NCBI GenBank assembly: GCA_016218915.1
Contig: JACRCQ010000007.1
Coordinates: forward strand, 62,001 to 126,000
Direction of reading: 5' to 3'
Length of the DNA stretch: 64,000 nucleotides
Source: Deltaproteobacteria bacterium
GTDB lineage: Bacteria; Myxococcota_A; Polyangia; Polyangiales; Polyangiaceae
Part shown: one piece after another, positions 18,330 through 27,635 of the stretch
Numbering within the stretch: the stretch's first letter is position 1
How the letters are laid out: each line of letters starts with the position of its first letter
Translations under genes and position numbers: made by a program
Notes under the pieces: generated by a model
Seen by the model: the letters and a program-made list of their open reading frames with translations, nothing else
Database searches by the model: none
Told to the model about the DNA's origin: nothing

Positions 18330-18563
18330 ATGCCCATGTACGAATTCGACTGTTCCGATTGCCACAAGACCTTCGAGGAGCTGGTGCTGTCCGGCACCGA
18401 CCCTGATGCCGTCAGCTGCCCTGCCTGCACCTCCAAGCACGTCGCCAAGCGGCTCTCGGCCTTTGCCGTGGGAGCGTCCTCCTCCTTTGGCTCCGACGCG
18501 TCTGCCTCGGCCGGCTCGTGCGCCTCTGGCGGATGCTGCTCCGGCGGATCCTGCGGGTTCTAG
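18330..18563 (+). CDS. FmdB-family zinc-ribbon protein
   Basis: 77 residues starting 'MPMYEFDCSDCHKTFEELV', then 'SCPACTSKHVAKRL': two C-x2-C knuckles as in FmdB/YhfH-type putative regulatory proteins, usually 60-110 residues long. A clear ribosome site (AGGAGA, 18318-18323) precedes the ATG. The tail is Ser/Ala/Cys/Gly-rich ('CASGGCCSGGSCGF'), common in deltaproteobacterial members. The family has no firm function; a regulatory role is only a database legacy. Confidence 0.85.
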   Translation: MPMYEFDCSDCHKTFEELVLSGTDPDAVSCPACTSKHVAKRLSAFAVGASSSFGSDASASAGSCASGGCCSGGSCGF

Positions 18564-18672
18564 CGCCCACGCAGGCCCTGCGCTGGTGCCCGCGGCCCTG
18601 GGATCGCCGCGATGCCATCCTGCTCGGCTCTTGATTGCAGCGCGGGGGTCGACTAGTTTCATCCTGATCATC

Positions 18673-19998
18673 ATGCGCTACCCCAACTGGATTTCCTTGC
18701 TTGGCACGGTTGCGATCGCACTCGCGGCTTCTGCGTGCAGCAGCTCCGACGCGTCGACCGACGAACCCACTCCCCCTGAGGGCACCGAGCTGACCGGAGA
18801 AGACATTCCGGTCGGCGATCTGGGCGAAGAGGATCTGAAGGCGGACGGCAACTGGGGTGCTGCCACCACCTGCAAGGCGATCCCGTCCTATCCCAAGCTC
18901 ACCAGCCCGAAGATCTACGTCTCGCTCGAGGGGTTGACCCTTCGATTGAGCGATCCGGCGACCGGCTACAACAAGGTCTTTCCGATCGGCCCGGGCGCGA
19001 TCGACACCCAGCAGGGTTCGCTCACCTACAACGAGTCCAAGTCCATGTATCCGGTCCTCTCCCAGGCCACCGGAGACTTCGAGATCCGTCCGTCGACCGT
19101 GACTCCCTGCAAGATCTGGTGGACCGACAGCTCGACCGGCGAAAAGCTCCCTGTGTTCGCCGGGCTTCCGTTCCTTTCCTGGAGCGGCAGCTACGGGATC
19201 CACGGGCCTGTGGACAACTATCGCGCCGCAGATGGCGGCACGCTTCGCCGCGGCTTCGTGTCTCACGGATGCATCCGTATGCGCGGCGCTGACGTCCTCG
19301 AGGTCTACGTGCGCACCAAGGGCATTGCCAAGGTCCCTGTGCACGTGCAGCGCGAGCCGGAGCGTGATGCCAACGGACGTCGCATCGACGTAGCCGACGT
19401 CTGGTTCGGTGCCGAGTGTCTGGTCGACGCGGACTGCACCTACCAGGGCGGCTACTGCAAGAAGAACGCGTACAGCGAGCGCGGGTTCTGCTCTTCGCAC
19501 TGCACCGCGTATTGCCCTGACAAGACCGGCGAGCCCGTCTCGTTCTGCGTGCCGGATCCGGACCTGGCTGGCAAGGGCATGTGCGTGGTCAAGGAAACGC
19601 CTCAGAACCCGGGGTGCAAGAACCTCGATCACATGGTGCCCGTCACCGCCACGCGCTTCGGCCAGTCCGGAGTGTCTGCCAAGGTCTGCCTTCCGGGCAC
19701 GCTCGGATGGGTGGGCGACCACTGCTTCAAGGATTCGGAGTGCACCTTGGGAACGGTCTGCAAGGATGCGTCGGCGACCGTGCCCGGCATCTGCACGCAG
19801 CCCTGCACCTCGTCGTGTCCGGATCAGGCAGGGTGGTCGACCACGTTCTGCACCAACGAGCCCTCTCTGGGTGGCAATGCGTGCGTTCGTCAGTGCACGC
19901 CCGACACCAATGCGTCCGAGTGCCCCGTGGGCTCGACCTGCCAGCTTCGAAAGCGTCCCAACTCCACCGTCTCCAAGAACGTCTGCATTCCGGAGTAG
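18673..19998 (+). CDS. L,D-transpeptidase (YkuD) lipoprotein with Cys-rich C-terminal modules
   Basis: ATG 18673 starts a lipoprotein signal ('GTVAIALAASAC', Cys22); the longer open frame upstream lacks one. Residues about 78-225 are a YkuD catalytic domain with 'GIHGPVDN' (H177) and the catalytic 'SHGCIRM' (H198, C200). It cross-links peptidoglycan or attaches proteins by 3-3 bonds in the periplasm. Residues about 240-441 hold repeated Cys modules ('CLVDADCTYQGGYCKKN', 'CFKDSECTLGTVCKD') like those of many myxobacterial surface proteins. 441 residues. The combination suggests a wall-modifying enzyme with an extra binding region. Confidence 0.85.
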   Translation: MRYPNWISLLGTVAIALAASACSSSDASTDEPTPPEGTELTGEDIPVGDLGEEDLKADGNWGAATTCKAIPSYPKLTSPKIYVSLEGLTLRLSDPATGYNKVFPIGPGAIDTQQGSLTYNESKSMYPVLSQATGDFEIRPSTVTPCKIWWTDSSTGEKLPVFAGLPFLSWSGSYGIHGPVDNYRAADGGTLRRGFVSHGCIRMRGADVLEVYVRTKGIAKVPVHVQREPERDANGRRIDVADVWFGAECLVDADCTYQGGYCKKNAYSERGFCSSHCTAYCPDKTGEPVSFCVPDPDLAGKGMCVVKETPQNPGCKNLDHMVPVTATRFGQSGVSAKVCLPGTLGWVGDHCFKDSECTLGTVCKDASATVPGICTQPCTSSCPDQAGWSTTFCTNEPSLGGNACVRQCTPDTNASECPVGSTCQLRKRPNSTVSKNVCIPE

Positions 19999-20010
19999 CG
20001 GCTCCGGCCC

Positions 20011-20709
20011 TCAATGCAGATTGTAGAAGCAGTAGTCTGCGGCGCATCCTTCTGAGATGCAGCTGAGCACAGCGGCGCGGTTGCGCGGCTTGACCGAGGA
20101 CAGCGCACGCTGACATTGCTGCATCGTGAGCTTGCTGCCTCGCATGCCGCTGCAGTTGGACATCGCTGCGCGGCAAGGCGCGTCGGTGAAGGGCTCGATG
20201 CAGACGCTCTTGAGCGCCTCCGCAGCGCACACCTGGGTGACGTTGAACTGGCAGATCGCCGCTCTTCCGCTCCGAGCATTCAGGCAGGCAATGGCCTTTT
20301 CCGCAGCTCTGGGCTGCATTCCGGATGCAAACTCGGTGCATGTCTGCTGCGTGTCCTGGAAGCTTTCGCACGACGGACCGGGCGCGCGCAGACCGGCGCA
20401 GGAGCCAACGCGACCGGTCGTATTCCCGCAGGTCGCGGGTGCTGCGGCCAGCCCTTGACCCCCCTGCAGCCCCTCGTCGGGCTCTTCGTCAGTAACCCGC
20501 GCGATGGTCTCCACGCGGCCGCTCTGGATGTCGGGCGCGGGATCCGCGGCGACGACCGCGCTTGCGGTGGGCGCAGGAGGCGCCGTTGGCTGGGGCGCGA
20601 TCACGACCACGGTTTGTTCGGGCACCACCACGGGCGCCGGATTGCTCGAGCAACCCCCGGCCGCGATCGAGGCGGTGAGCATGAGGAACCGGGAACGATC
20701 GATCTGCAT
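20011..20709 (-). CDS. Cys-rich lipoprotein, unknown function
   Basis: 232 residues. Signal 'RFLMLTASIAAGGC' (Cys20) then a Pro/Ala/Val linker (about 25-65). The C-terminal 140 residues hold about a dozen spaced Cys ('CAGLRAPGPSCESFQDTQQTC', shortened here) in a C-x8-12-C rhythm, suggesting a helical disulfide-rich domain. Not recognised. It converges on the transpeptidase gene (12-base gap) and diverges from the TauE/SafE-like gene. Confidence 0.65.
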   Translation of the reverse strand: MQIDRSRFLMLTASIAAGGCSSNPAPVVVPEQTVVVIAPQPTAPPAPTASAVVAADPAPDIQSGRVETIARVTDEEPDEGLQGGQGLAAAPATCGNTTGRVGSCAGLRAPGPSCESFQDTQQTCTEFASGMQPRAAEKAIACLNARSGRAAICQFNVTQVCAAEALKSVCIEPFTDAPCRAAMSNCSGMRGSKLTMQQCQRALSSVKPRNRAAVLSCISEGCAADYCFYNLH

Positions 20710-20820
20710 CGGACATCATGCTATCTCGCACAGCGCGGGGCGTCACCCCGTCACCTTCAATCTGCCCCACAGGTCCGCGTGCACCACCACCCCTCCCTCG
20801 AATCCTACGATGTTCTCGGG

Positions 20821-21474
20821 ATGTTCCTCGTGGGCTTGCTCGGCAGCGGACATTGCCTGGGGATGTGCGGTCCGATTGCGATCGCGCTCGCTCCGAGCTC
20901 CGCGGCCGCGCGCGCCTGGCAACGGATCAAGCGCGCGCTGATGTACAACGCGGGCCGCGTCACGACCTACACCATCGTGGGAATCGTGGCAGGAGGCTTG
21001 GGCGGGGGGCTGACACGGCTCATGCCGTTGATGCGCTTGCAGGCCTGGGTTGCGCTGCTGGCAGCGGTCCTGCTCGCAGCGTTCGGGCTCGCAGCGCTCG
21101 GCGTGCTTCGCCTTCCCCGATCCTTCCAGTCCGTCGATGCCACCCGCCTGCCCGGCTATGCACGCGCGCTTCGCAAGGTCGCGTCGTCCGGAGGCACAGG
21201 CGCCACGCTCGGCCTCGGCTTGATGCTCGGTCTGCTGCCGTGCGGGTTCTCGATGTCTGCATTCACGCGCGCGCTCGGCGCACAAGGCGCTTTGCACGGA
21301 GGCGCGCTCGTTCTCGCGTTCGGTCTGGGCACGTTCCCGGCCATGCTCACCGTGGGCGTGGTGGGCGACCGCCTCAGCGCACGATACCGAAAGGCTGGGC
21401 AGATCGTCGCCGGCCTGATCCTGATCGTCATGGCCGTGCGTCAGGGCATTCACTCCGTACGTGCTCTGCTCTAG
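20821..21474 (+). CDS. Sulfite exporter TauE/SafE-like (UreH/DsbD-type) membrane protein
   Basis: ATG 20821 places 'LVGLLGSGHCLGMCGP' at the very N-terminus, as in this family (a GTG at 20779 is an alternative). 217 residues and about six hydrophobic helices, with the paired motif 'LGLMLGLLPCGFSMSAFTRA' in the second half. Proteins of this COG2836-type group sit in the inner membrane and are linked to metal, thiol or cytochrome oxidase assembly. The Cys pairs (GHCLGMC and LLPCG) may bind copper or carry electrons. No cco genes are visible nearby. Confidence 0.75.
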   Translation: MFLVGLLGSGHCLGMCGPIAIALAPSSAAARAWQRIKRALMYNAGRVTTYTIVGIVAGGLGGGLTRLMPLMRLQAWVALLAAVLLAAFGLAALGVLRLPRSFQSVDATRLPGYARALRKVASSGGTGATLGLGLMLGLLPCGFSMSAFTRALGAQGALHGGALVLAFGLGTFPAMLTVGVVGDRLSARYRKAGQIVAGLILIVMAVRQGIHSVRALL

Positions 21475-21507
21475 CCACCGCGGCGATCTCGCGGTAGACC
21501 GCGTCCC

Positions 21508-22254
21508 ATGTTCGCACTCGATGGCAAGATTGCCTTGGTGACCGGGGCATCGCGGGGAATCGGACGAGCCATCGCCCAGGTTCTCGCAGAGCAGGGCGCA
21601 AGGGTCGTCGTGGCCTTTGCGAGCCAGGAAGCCGCGGCCAACGAAGTCGTGTCTGCGCTGTGCGCCGCTGGAAAGCAGGCTGAGGCGGTACAGCTGGACG
21701 TGTCGGACTCCGCTCGCGTCGACGCGGTGATTGCGGACGTCGTCAAGCGACACGGCAAGCTCGACCTGATGGTCGCCAATGCCGGCATGTCCGTGGACGC
21801 TCTGCTGCTTCGTCTCAAGGACGAGGATCTCGACCGGATGCTCGCGGTGAACCTGCGTGGAGCGATGGCGTGTGCGCGCGCGGCGATCAAGACCATGATG
21901 CGTGCGCGAACGGGACGCGTAGTGTTCCTGACGAGCGTGGTGGGAGAGATGGGCAATGCGGGCCAGTCGGGCTACGCCGCGACCAAGGCAGCGCTCATCG
22001 GCGTCACGCGCAGCCTTGCGCGCGAAGTGGGGTCCCGCGGGATCACGGTCAACGCGGTGGCTCCCGGATTCATCGACACCGACATGACGTCGTCGATCCA
22101 GGGAGACACCCGAGCCGCGGTCGAAAAGCAGATCCCTCTGGGTCGCATCGGCACGCCCGCAGATGTCGCAGCAGCGGTCGCTTTCCTGTGCAGCGACGAG
22201 GCGGCTTACGTAACGGGTCACGTTCTGCGCGTGAACGGCGGGATGTACACGTAG
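21508..22254 (+). CDS. fabG: 3-oxoacyl-[acyl-carrier-protein] reductase
   Basis: 248 residues, the normal FabG length. NADPH-binding 'TGASRGIGR' at 12-20, 'NAG' at 91-93, catalytic Ser143, Tyr156 and Lys160 ('SGYAATK'), and the C-terminal 'GHVLRVNGGMYT'. It reduces beta-ketoacyl-ACP in the second step of fatty-acid elongation in the cytoplasm. It heads the cluster fabG, acpP, fabF, rpiB, nrdR, ribD; fabD and fabH are not in the window, so the usual plsX-fabH-fabD group must be elsewhere. Confidence 0.95.
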   Translation: MFALDGKIALVTGASRGIGRAIAQVLAEQGARVVVAFASQEAAANEVVSALCAAGKQAEAVQLDVSDSARVDAVIADVVKRHGKLDLMVANAGMSVDALLLRLKDEDLDRMLAVNLRGAMACARAAIKTMMRARTGRVVFLTSVVGEMGNAGQSGYAATKAALIGVTRSLAREVGSRGITVNAVAPGFIDTDMTSSIQGDTRAAVEKQIPLGRIGTPADVAAAVAFLCSDEAAYVTGHVLRVNGGMYT

Positions 22255-22520
22255 GGCGGGGCTCCTCCCGCTCGCTCACGCTCGCGCCTCCACGCGCGGG
22301 GCTCGACGCTTACCGCCGCCGGTCCTGCCTCGATTTTCCCGACGATTCACCTGTTCCTGGGTGACCAGCCCTTGGTTGTCAGACCGATCTCAGCACTGCG
22401 TAACGATTTTCGCCGCGTTTTAGGCTTGATGGCCCTTGCCGAGCGCGCTACGCCAGCCCCCACCGCGCGACCGTTTCGCGCAGCGATCTAAAGGGACAAC
22501 CGCTCGTCGGAGACACACCC

Positions 22521-22772
22521 ATGGCGGAGAATCGCGATATTGCGGCTGAGGTCAAGGCGATCATCAAGGAGCAGCTCGACGTCGACGAGAAGGACATCAA
22601 GCCCGAGTCGACCTTCATCGACGATCTGGGCGCCGACTCGCTCGGCTTGGTCGAGCTCGTCCTCGCCTTTGAAGAGCGTTTCGAAATCGACATCCCCGAC
22701 GAGGACACCGAGAAGATACGCTCCGTGCAGGACGCCATCGATTACATCGAGAAACACGCCAAGAAGCAGTAG
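22521..22772 (+). CDS. acpP: Acyl carrier protein
   Basis: 83 residues, acidic. Contains '[12 protein letters not shown]' with Ser40 as the 4'-phosphopantetheine attachment site. The usual AcpP has D-S-L-D; here the residue after Leu is Gly, seen in some delta-proteobacterial ACPs. Carries growing acyl chains for FabG and FabF. The 266-base gap before it is longer than elsewhere in the cluster and likely holds its own promoter; a TTGTCA at 22376-22381 is the best -35 candidate, but no good -10 box is evident. Confidence 0.95.
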   Translation: MAENRDIAAEVKAIIKEQLDVDEKDIKPESTFIDDLGADSLGLVELVLAFEERFEIDIPDEDTEKIRSVQDAIDYIEKHAKKQ

Positions 22773-22848
22773 CAGAGCTTTCGACGCGCAGGCCGCTCGG
22801 TGACATTGCCGCCAGCCTGCGCGCCATCCGAACCGGGCGTCGTGCAGC

Positions 22849-24105
22849 ATGGATCGCCGTTCCGAACGTGTCGTGATCACGGGCATCGGCCTTGTGGGGC
22901 CGTGCGGGATTGGGGTCGAAGAAACTTGGGCTGCTCTCCTCGCGGGGCGCAGCGGCGTTGGCCACATCACCGCCTTTGATGCGACCGCCTTCTCGGCTCG
23001 TATCGCCGGCGAGGTCAAAGGCTGGGATCCCCTCCGCTTCGTCGACAAACGCAAGCTCAAGGAAATCGACCGCTTCACCGAGTTCGCGTTGGGTGCCGCC
23101 AGCCTCGCGCTCGATGATGCAGCGATCGAGCTGACCGACGAAGAGCGCGAGGAAACAGCTTGCGTTCTCGGCGTCGGGCTCGGCGGCCTCGCGCCTCTCG
23201 AACGCGCGGTCTGGACTCTCCGGGAAAAGGGACCGAGCAAAGTCAGCCCCTACACGATCCCGATGACTGTCGGCAACATGGCTGCCGGGCAGATCTCCAT
23301 GACCTGGGGATTGCGCGGCCCCCTTCTTTGCCCGAGCACAGCCTGCGCCTCTGGCGCCCATGCCATCGGCGAAGCCGCGGAAATGGTCCGATCCGGACGC
23401 GCTCGCGTCGCTCTGGCTGGTGGCGCAGAGGCCACCATCACTCCCACTGGAATGGCCTCGTTCCAGGCCATGTACGCGCTGTCGCGACGCAACGACGAGC
23501 CCACCCGAGCAAGCCGTCCCTTTGACCGCGCGCGCGACGGTTTCGTCTGCTCCGAAGGAGCCGCAGTGCTCGTTCTGGAACCCCTCTCTCGCGCCCTGGC
23601 TCGCGGCGCCAAGATCTACGCAGAGGTCACTGGATACGGAGCATCGAGCGACGCGCACCATCCGGTGCAGCCCGCCCCTGAAGGACGCGGCGCGCGATCG
23701 GCCATGGCCCGTGCGCTGGCCCATGCCCAAATCGATCCGTCCGAGGTCGACTACATCAACGCCCACGGCACCTCGACTCCGCAGGGCGATGTCCAGGAAT
23801 GCAGGGCAATCCTCAGGCTTTTCGGGGACCATGCCTCTTCGGGCAAGCTCTGGGTGTCATCCACCAAGTCCATGACCGGTCACCTGCTCGGCGCTGCAGG
23901 TGCCCTGGAAGCGAGCGTTTGCGCCCTGGCCTGCCAGCGGGGTGAGGTTCCGCCCACGATCAACGTCGACGATCAGGATCCGGAATGCGGGCTCGACGTC
24001 GTGGCCCTCGAAGCGCGGCGTCGCCCTGTGCGCCATGCCCTGTCCAACTCGTTCGGGTTCGGCGGCTGCAACGTATCGCTGGCCCTGTCGCGCTGCGAAC
24101 CCTAG
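22849..24105 (+). CDS. fabF: 3-oxoacyl-[acyl-carrier-protein] synthase II
   Basis: 418 residues. Catalytic triad intact: Cys166 in 'PSTACASGA', His306 in 'NAHGTSTPQGD' and His345 in 'MTGHLLGAAG', in KAS II spacing. The C-terminal 'NSFGFGGCNVSLAL' is standard. It condenses acyl-ACP with malonyl-ACP. Next to acpP as in most bacteria. Confidence 0.95.
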   Translation: MDRRSERVVITGIGLVGPCGIGVEETWAALLAGRSGVGHITAFDATAFSARIAGEVKGWDPLRFVDKRKLKEIDRFTEFALGAASLALDDAAIELTDEEREETACVLGVGLGGLAPLERAVWTLREKGPSKVSPYTIPMTVGNMAAGQISMTWGLRGPLLCPSTACASGAHAIGEAAEMVRSGRARVALAGGAEATITPTGMASFQAMYALSRRNDEPTRASRPFDRARDGFVCSEGAAVLVLEPLSRALARGAKIYAEVTGYGASSDAHHPVQPAPEGRGARSAMARALAHAQIDPSEVDYINAHGTSTPQGDVQECRAILRLFGDHASSGKLWVSSTKSMTGHLLGAAGALEASVCALACQRGEVPPTINVDDQDPECGLDVVALEARRRPVRHALSNSFGFGGCNVSLALSRCEP

Positions 24106-24278
24106 GTCCGCTCGGGGCTTGCGCGTGCTGCTAGAACCGGTCGACCACGCGCGAACCGGGGGCATCCCGTCGTCCCCGCGCACCAACCCTCCCGGCTCTG
24201 TGGCTTCTGTGCTCTCGGTGTCGTCCTGGAGCCGGCCCCACTAGCCGCCGAACGCGTTACGCGGTACATGCGTGGGGC

Positions 24279-24728
24279 ATGACCCGGCTCGCCATCGCTT
24301 CTGATCATGGAGGATTCAAGCTCAAGGCTGCGCTCTGCAAGGCGCTCGATGGGTGGGGCGTGGCGATCGACGATCTCGGAGTCGACTCGACAGCGTCGGC
24401 CGACTACCCCGACTACGCGCACAAGCTGTCGAGCGGAATCCAGCAAGGGCGTTACTCGCTCGGCGTGCTCGTGTGCGGCACAGGAATCGGGATGTCCATC
24501 GCTGCCAACAAGCATCCTGGCGTGCGCGCTGCCGCAGTCTCGGACCCCTACAGCGCACGCATGTCGCGCGAGCACAACCACGCCAACGTGTTGTGCCTGG
24601 GCGAGAGGGTCGTTGGAGAGGGGCTGGCCCTGCTCATCGTGCGCACCTGGCTCGACGCGGCACCAGACCAGGACCCGCGCCACCTGCGCCGTATCGACAA
24701 GCTCGAACTGCCGGACCCGCCGACATGA
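24279..24728 (+). CDS. rpiB: Ribose-5-phosphate isomerase B
   Basis: 149 residues. '[10 protein letters not shown]' at the N-terminus and '[14 protein letters not shown]' with the catalytic Cys are hallmarks of RpiB/LacAB. It interconverts ribose 5-phosphate and ribulose 5-phosphate in the pentose phosphate pathway. Its stop overlaps the nrdR start by 4 bases (ATGA, 24725-24728), so the two are translationally coupled. Confidence 0.93.
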   Translation: MTRLAIASDHGGFKLKAALCKALDGWGVAIDDLGVDSTASADYPDYAHKLSSGIQQGRYSLGVLVCGTGIGMSIAANKHPGVRAAAVSDPYSARMSREHNHANVLCLGERVVGEGLALLIVRTWLDAAPDQDPRHLRRIDKLELPDPPT

Positions 24729-25189
24729 AGTGCCCCTACTGCGGCCATCTGGAGAACAAGGTCATCGACTCTCGGTTGAGCGTCACCGGCGAGGTTACGC
24801 GTCGACGCCGCGAGTGTGACGGCTGCCAGCGCCGCTACACGACCTACGAGCGGGTGGAGGATCTGCTACCGACCATCGTGAAGCGCGACGGACGTAGAGA
24901 GCTGTTCGACCGTCGCAAAGTGATCCACGGGGTTCGCCAAGCCTGCTCCAAGCGTCCGGTGTCGCTGGAACAGATAGACGGAATCGCGGAATCCGTGGAG
25001 CGCGAGCTCCAGGAAGCAGGTGAGCGCGAGGTCACCTCGACCCACGTGGGCGAGAAAGTCATGGAGAAACTCCGCGGCCTGGATCAGGTCGCCTATGTGC
25101 GCTTCGCGTCCGTGTACCGGAAGTTCAGGGACATCGAGGACTTCGCTCAGGAAGTCGCGAAGCTTGTTACCGAACGCTCCTCGCAGTAA
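24725..25189 (+). CDS. nrdR: Transcriptional repressor NrdR
   Basis: 154 residues. Zinc ribbon C3, C6, C31, C34 ('MKCPYCGH', '[15 protein letters not shown]') followed by an ATP-cone domain ('[16 protein letters not shown]'-like segment beginning 'IVKRDG'). NrdR senses ATP/dATP and represses ribonucleotide reductase genes by binding NrdR boxes. The rpiB-nrdR-ribD order is common in delta-proteobacteria. No nrd genes are in the window. Confidence 0.95.
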   Translation: MKCPYCGHLENKVIDSRLSVTGEVTRRRRECDGCQRRYTTYERVEDLLPTIVKRDGRRELFDRRKVIHGVRQACSKRPVSLEQIDGIAESVERELQEAGEREVTSTHVGEKVMEKLRGLDQVAYVRFASVYRKFRDIEDFAQEVAKLVTERSSQ

Positions 25190-25208
25190 ATGCCCTCGAA
25201 GCCCGACC

Positions 25209-26324
25209 ATGCCTACCTCTGCTGACCTTGATGCCAAGATGATGAGCCGCGCGTTGAGCGAGGCGCGCTTCGGACGCCCCTCGCCCAACCCCAACGTCGG
25301 CGCGGTCCTGGCCAAAGGGGACCAGGTGATTGCAGTCGGTCACCATGAGCGCGCTGGAGCGGAGCACGCGGAAGTGCTGGCTCTGCGCGCGGCAGGCGAC
25401 AAAGCCGCGGGAGCCACGCTCTATGTGACCCTCGAGCCGTGCAACCATCAGGGGCGCACGGCTCCCTGCACGGATGCGATCATCAAGGCTGGTCTTGCGC
25501 GCGTGGTCGTCGGCTGTCGCGATCCCAATCCCAACGTGGATGGCGGCGGCATCGAGCGTCTGCAGCAGGCCGGCATCGAGGTCGTGCTCGGCGTGCGCAA
25601 TGCTGAAGCCCGCGCGTTGATCGAGCCCTGGGTCAAGCACGTGACCACCGGGCTGCCGTTCATCATGATCAAGATGGCGATCTCGCTCGACGGGCGCATC
25701 GCAACGCGAACACGTGCCAGCAAGTGGATCACCGGGCCAGAAGCTCGGGCCAAGGTGCACGAGCTTCGCGCTGCGTCGGATGCGGTCATGGTCGGGATCG
25801 GCACCGTGCTCGCCGACGATCCCCAGCTCACGGTGCGAGACGTGGACGGGCCGAATCCGGTGCGCGTGTTCGTCGATTCGAACCTGCGCGTATCGGCAGG
25901 CGCCAAGGCCGTGGTCACCGCGAGTGAGGTGCCGACCTGGATTCTGACGACACCCGAAGCGCCGGAGCCGGCAGAGCGTGCGCTGACGGCCCTGGGCGCC
26001 GAGGTCATTCGCGTCGCCCGCAGCAACGAAGGGCGGGTCGACATCCAGAGCGCTCTGCGCGTGCTGGCGCAGCGCGGGATCGTGACCCTGATGATCGAAG
26101 GTGGGGCTGAGCTCACAGGGAGCGTGCTGGCCGCTCGTCTTGCGGACGAGCTGCACGTGTTCATCGGACCGCTGTTGCTCGGTCCGCGGGGGCGCCCCGG
26201 CGCAGTGGACTGGGCGGGTCCCGAGGATCCGACCGATGCGCCCCGCATCGTGGACCCCAAGTGGGAGCTGTGCGGCAAAGACGCCTACGTCCACGGGGTC
26301 TTGGCCTATTCTCCTTCGCGTTGA
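25209..26324 (+). CDS. ribD: Bifunctional riboflavin biosynthesis deaminase/reductase
   Basis: ATG 25209 begins 'MPTSADLDAKMMSRALSEA', matching RibD N-termini; 371 residues. The deaminase domain has His53-Ala-Glu55 and Cys78/Cys87 ('EPCNHQGRTAPC') for zinc. The reductase domain follows ('IKMAISLDGRIATRT', 'DAVMVGIGTVLADDP', 'MIEGGAELTGS'). It performs the second and third steps from GTP to riboflavin. ribE/ribAB do not follow; def does. Confidence 0.93.
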   Translation: MPTSADLDAKMMSRALSEARFGRPSPNPNVGAVLAKGDQVIAVGHHERAGAEHAEVLALRAAGDKAAGATLYVTLEPCNHQGRTAPCTDAIIKAGLARVVVGCRDPNPNVDGGGIERLQQAGIEVVLGVRNAEARALIEPWVKHVTTGLPFIMIKMAISLDGRIATRTRASKWITGPEARAKVHELRAASDAVMVGIGTVLADDPQLTVRDVDGPNPVRVFVDSNLRVSAGAKAVVTASEVPTWILTTPEAPEPAERALTALGAEVIRVARSNEGRVDIQSALRVLAQRGIVTLMIEGGAELTGSVLAARLADELHVFIGPLLLGPRGRPGAVDWAGPEDPTDAPRIVDPKWELCGKDAYVHGVLAYSPSR

Positions 26325-26409
26325 GGCAACACGGCCAGACCCGGGGCCGGTGCCGCACTCGTTGCCAATCCGAGTCGCAAGCCCTAGTTCTTGGTAAGGT
26401 AGTCTGATC

Positions 26410-26934
26410 ATGGCCGTGCTTCCGATCCTCGAGTACCCAGACAAGCGCCTGCGCGAGCCGGCGCGTCCCGTCGAAGCTGTCACCCCCGAGATCCAGCGTC
26501 TCGTCGATGACATGGCGGAGACGATGTACGCAGCACCGGGCGTTGGCCTTGCTGCCAACCAGGTGGGCGTGCTGCTGCGGATCTTCGTGATCGACACGGC
26601 GGGCGAAGACGACCCGAGCGACTTGAAGGTGTTCATCAATCCGGAGATCACCTCGCGCGAAGGCGAGATGGTGTGGCAAGAAGGCTGCTTGTCGTTTCCC
26701 GGCGTGACCGAGAGCGTGGAGCGAGCCGAGCGCGTGCATGTGCGCGCTCTCGACCGCGACGGAAAGCCGTTCGAGCTCGACGCCGAGGGGCTGCTGAGCG
26801 TGGCGGTCCAGCACGAGAACGAGCATCTCGACGGCAAGCTGATGATCGACAAGCTCGGGCCAGTCAAGAAGCGGCTGGTGCAGCGCAAGATGCAGAAGCG
26901 CGCCGAAGGGCGAACCTCTTCCGTGGATGGCTGA
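26410..26934 (+). CDS. def: Peptide deformylase
   Basis: 174 residues. Three family motifs: 'GVGLAANQVG' (44-53), 'EGCLSFPG' (Cys93) and 'QHENEHLDG' (H135, E136, H139). In the last, Asn-Glu replace the usual Ile/Tyr-Asp between the metal histidines, but HExxH is kept. It removes the N-formyl group from new proteins. The C-terminus adds a basic tail. The base after its stop starts the dispersed repeat described at 26935. Confidence 0.93.
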   Translation: MAVLPILEYPDKRLREPARPVEAVTPEIQRLVDDMAETMYAAPGVGLAANQVGVLLRIFVIDTAGEDDPSDLKVFINPEITSREGEMVWQEGCLSFPGVTESVERAERVHVRALDRDGKPFELDAEGLLSVAVQHENEHLDGKLMIDKLGPVKKRLVQRKMQKRAEGRTSSVDG

Positions 26935-26985
26935 AACTAGGAACTGGGAACAGGAATGCGGATTCAGAATTCGCAATGGTGCAGC
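26935..26985 (+). repeat. 3'-end dispersed repeat, copy A (divergent)
   Basis: Directly after the def stop the sequence reads 'aactaggaactgggaacagg' and then a GCGGATT...GCAATG part. It resembles copies B (27636-27708, minus strand) and C (39060-39108). In all three the block begins at or within a few bases of a gene's stop codon and points away from the gene. This copy has decayed in its second half. Confidence 0.6.
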
Positions 26986-27011
26986 CCTCGCTTCCACCCG
27001 GAGATCGACCC

Positions 27012-27172
27012 CTGAGGTCGCTGAGTGCTGAGTGCTGAGTGCTGAGTGCTGAGTGCTGAGTGCTGAGTGCTGAGGGTGCTGAGTGCTGAGGGTGCTGAGT
27101 GCTGAGGTCGCTGAGTGCTGAGGGTGCTGAGTGCTGAGGTCGCTGAGTGCAGAGGTCGCAGAGGTTGCGGAG
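27012..27172 (+). repeat. Tandem TGCTGAG heptamer array, degrading into GAGGTCGC units
   Basis: From about 27012 the heptamer GCTGAGT/TGCTGAG is repeated six or more times without change (27020-27074), then interleaved with GGG and GTC variants ('gctgagggtgctgag', 'gctgaggtcgctgag') up to about 27150, ending in 'agaggtcgcagaggttgcgg'. Frame is not kept and no protein is implied. It lies in the 778-base gene-free gap between def and the FHA gene. Confidence 0.9.
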
Positions 27173-27635
27173 GGGGGGCTAGCTTCTGCCGCGTGTTGCA
27201 GCCCTCCCAGCTCTGTACTTCTAACCCGCCAACTCCTTGCGTTGCGCGAAGACTTTACAGCTGGAAAAGAGCCGCAGATCTCGCAGATCGCCGCAGACAG
27301 GATCAGAGGGCTGGTGCTCGCTGATTCAACGGGTCGGCCCCGATGCGTCAGCCTCTGCGAAGATCTGCGCTGATCTGCGGCTACTCCGGTCCGAAGCCTG
27401 GGTCTTCAAGCGATCCCTCGCGTGTCTCCCGCAAGCCCAGCTCGATCCGCGAGAGCCAAATCCCCTCCCGCTCTCCCTTTCTCCCTGTGAACCTCTCTGC
27501 CCTGCAAGGTAGCCCCCTAGGGTATCCCGCGAGAGGAGCGCGCCCCGGCCCTTTGGTTGCTGCGCGCCGCGGTGTGGGCTCTGTGCCCTCCGTGGTTCAA
27601 CGCACGGGAATGCGCACGCCGTACGACGAGGTTCT
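27173..27635. other. Gene-free spacer with remnants of short interspersed repeats
   Basis: No convincing gene on either strand. It contains short phrases built on CGCAGATCT/GATCTGCG ('gccgcagatctcgcagatcg', 'gatctgcgctgatctgcggc') and 'tctgtgccctccgtggttca', typical of decayed intergenic repeats. At 27508-27528 'GGTAGCCCCCTAGGGTATCC' resembles the palindrome at 39119-39141. Confidence 0.6.

Noticed and set aside
22376..22406. Promoter of acpP (TTGTCA with TAACGA)
   Set aside because: Spacing of about 19 bases and a poor -10 box; too weak to list as a feature on its own.
27012..27172. Tandem repeats as a CRISPR array
   Set aside because: Units of 7-10 bases without unique spacers and no cas genes in the window. 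It is a simple tandem repeat.
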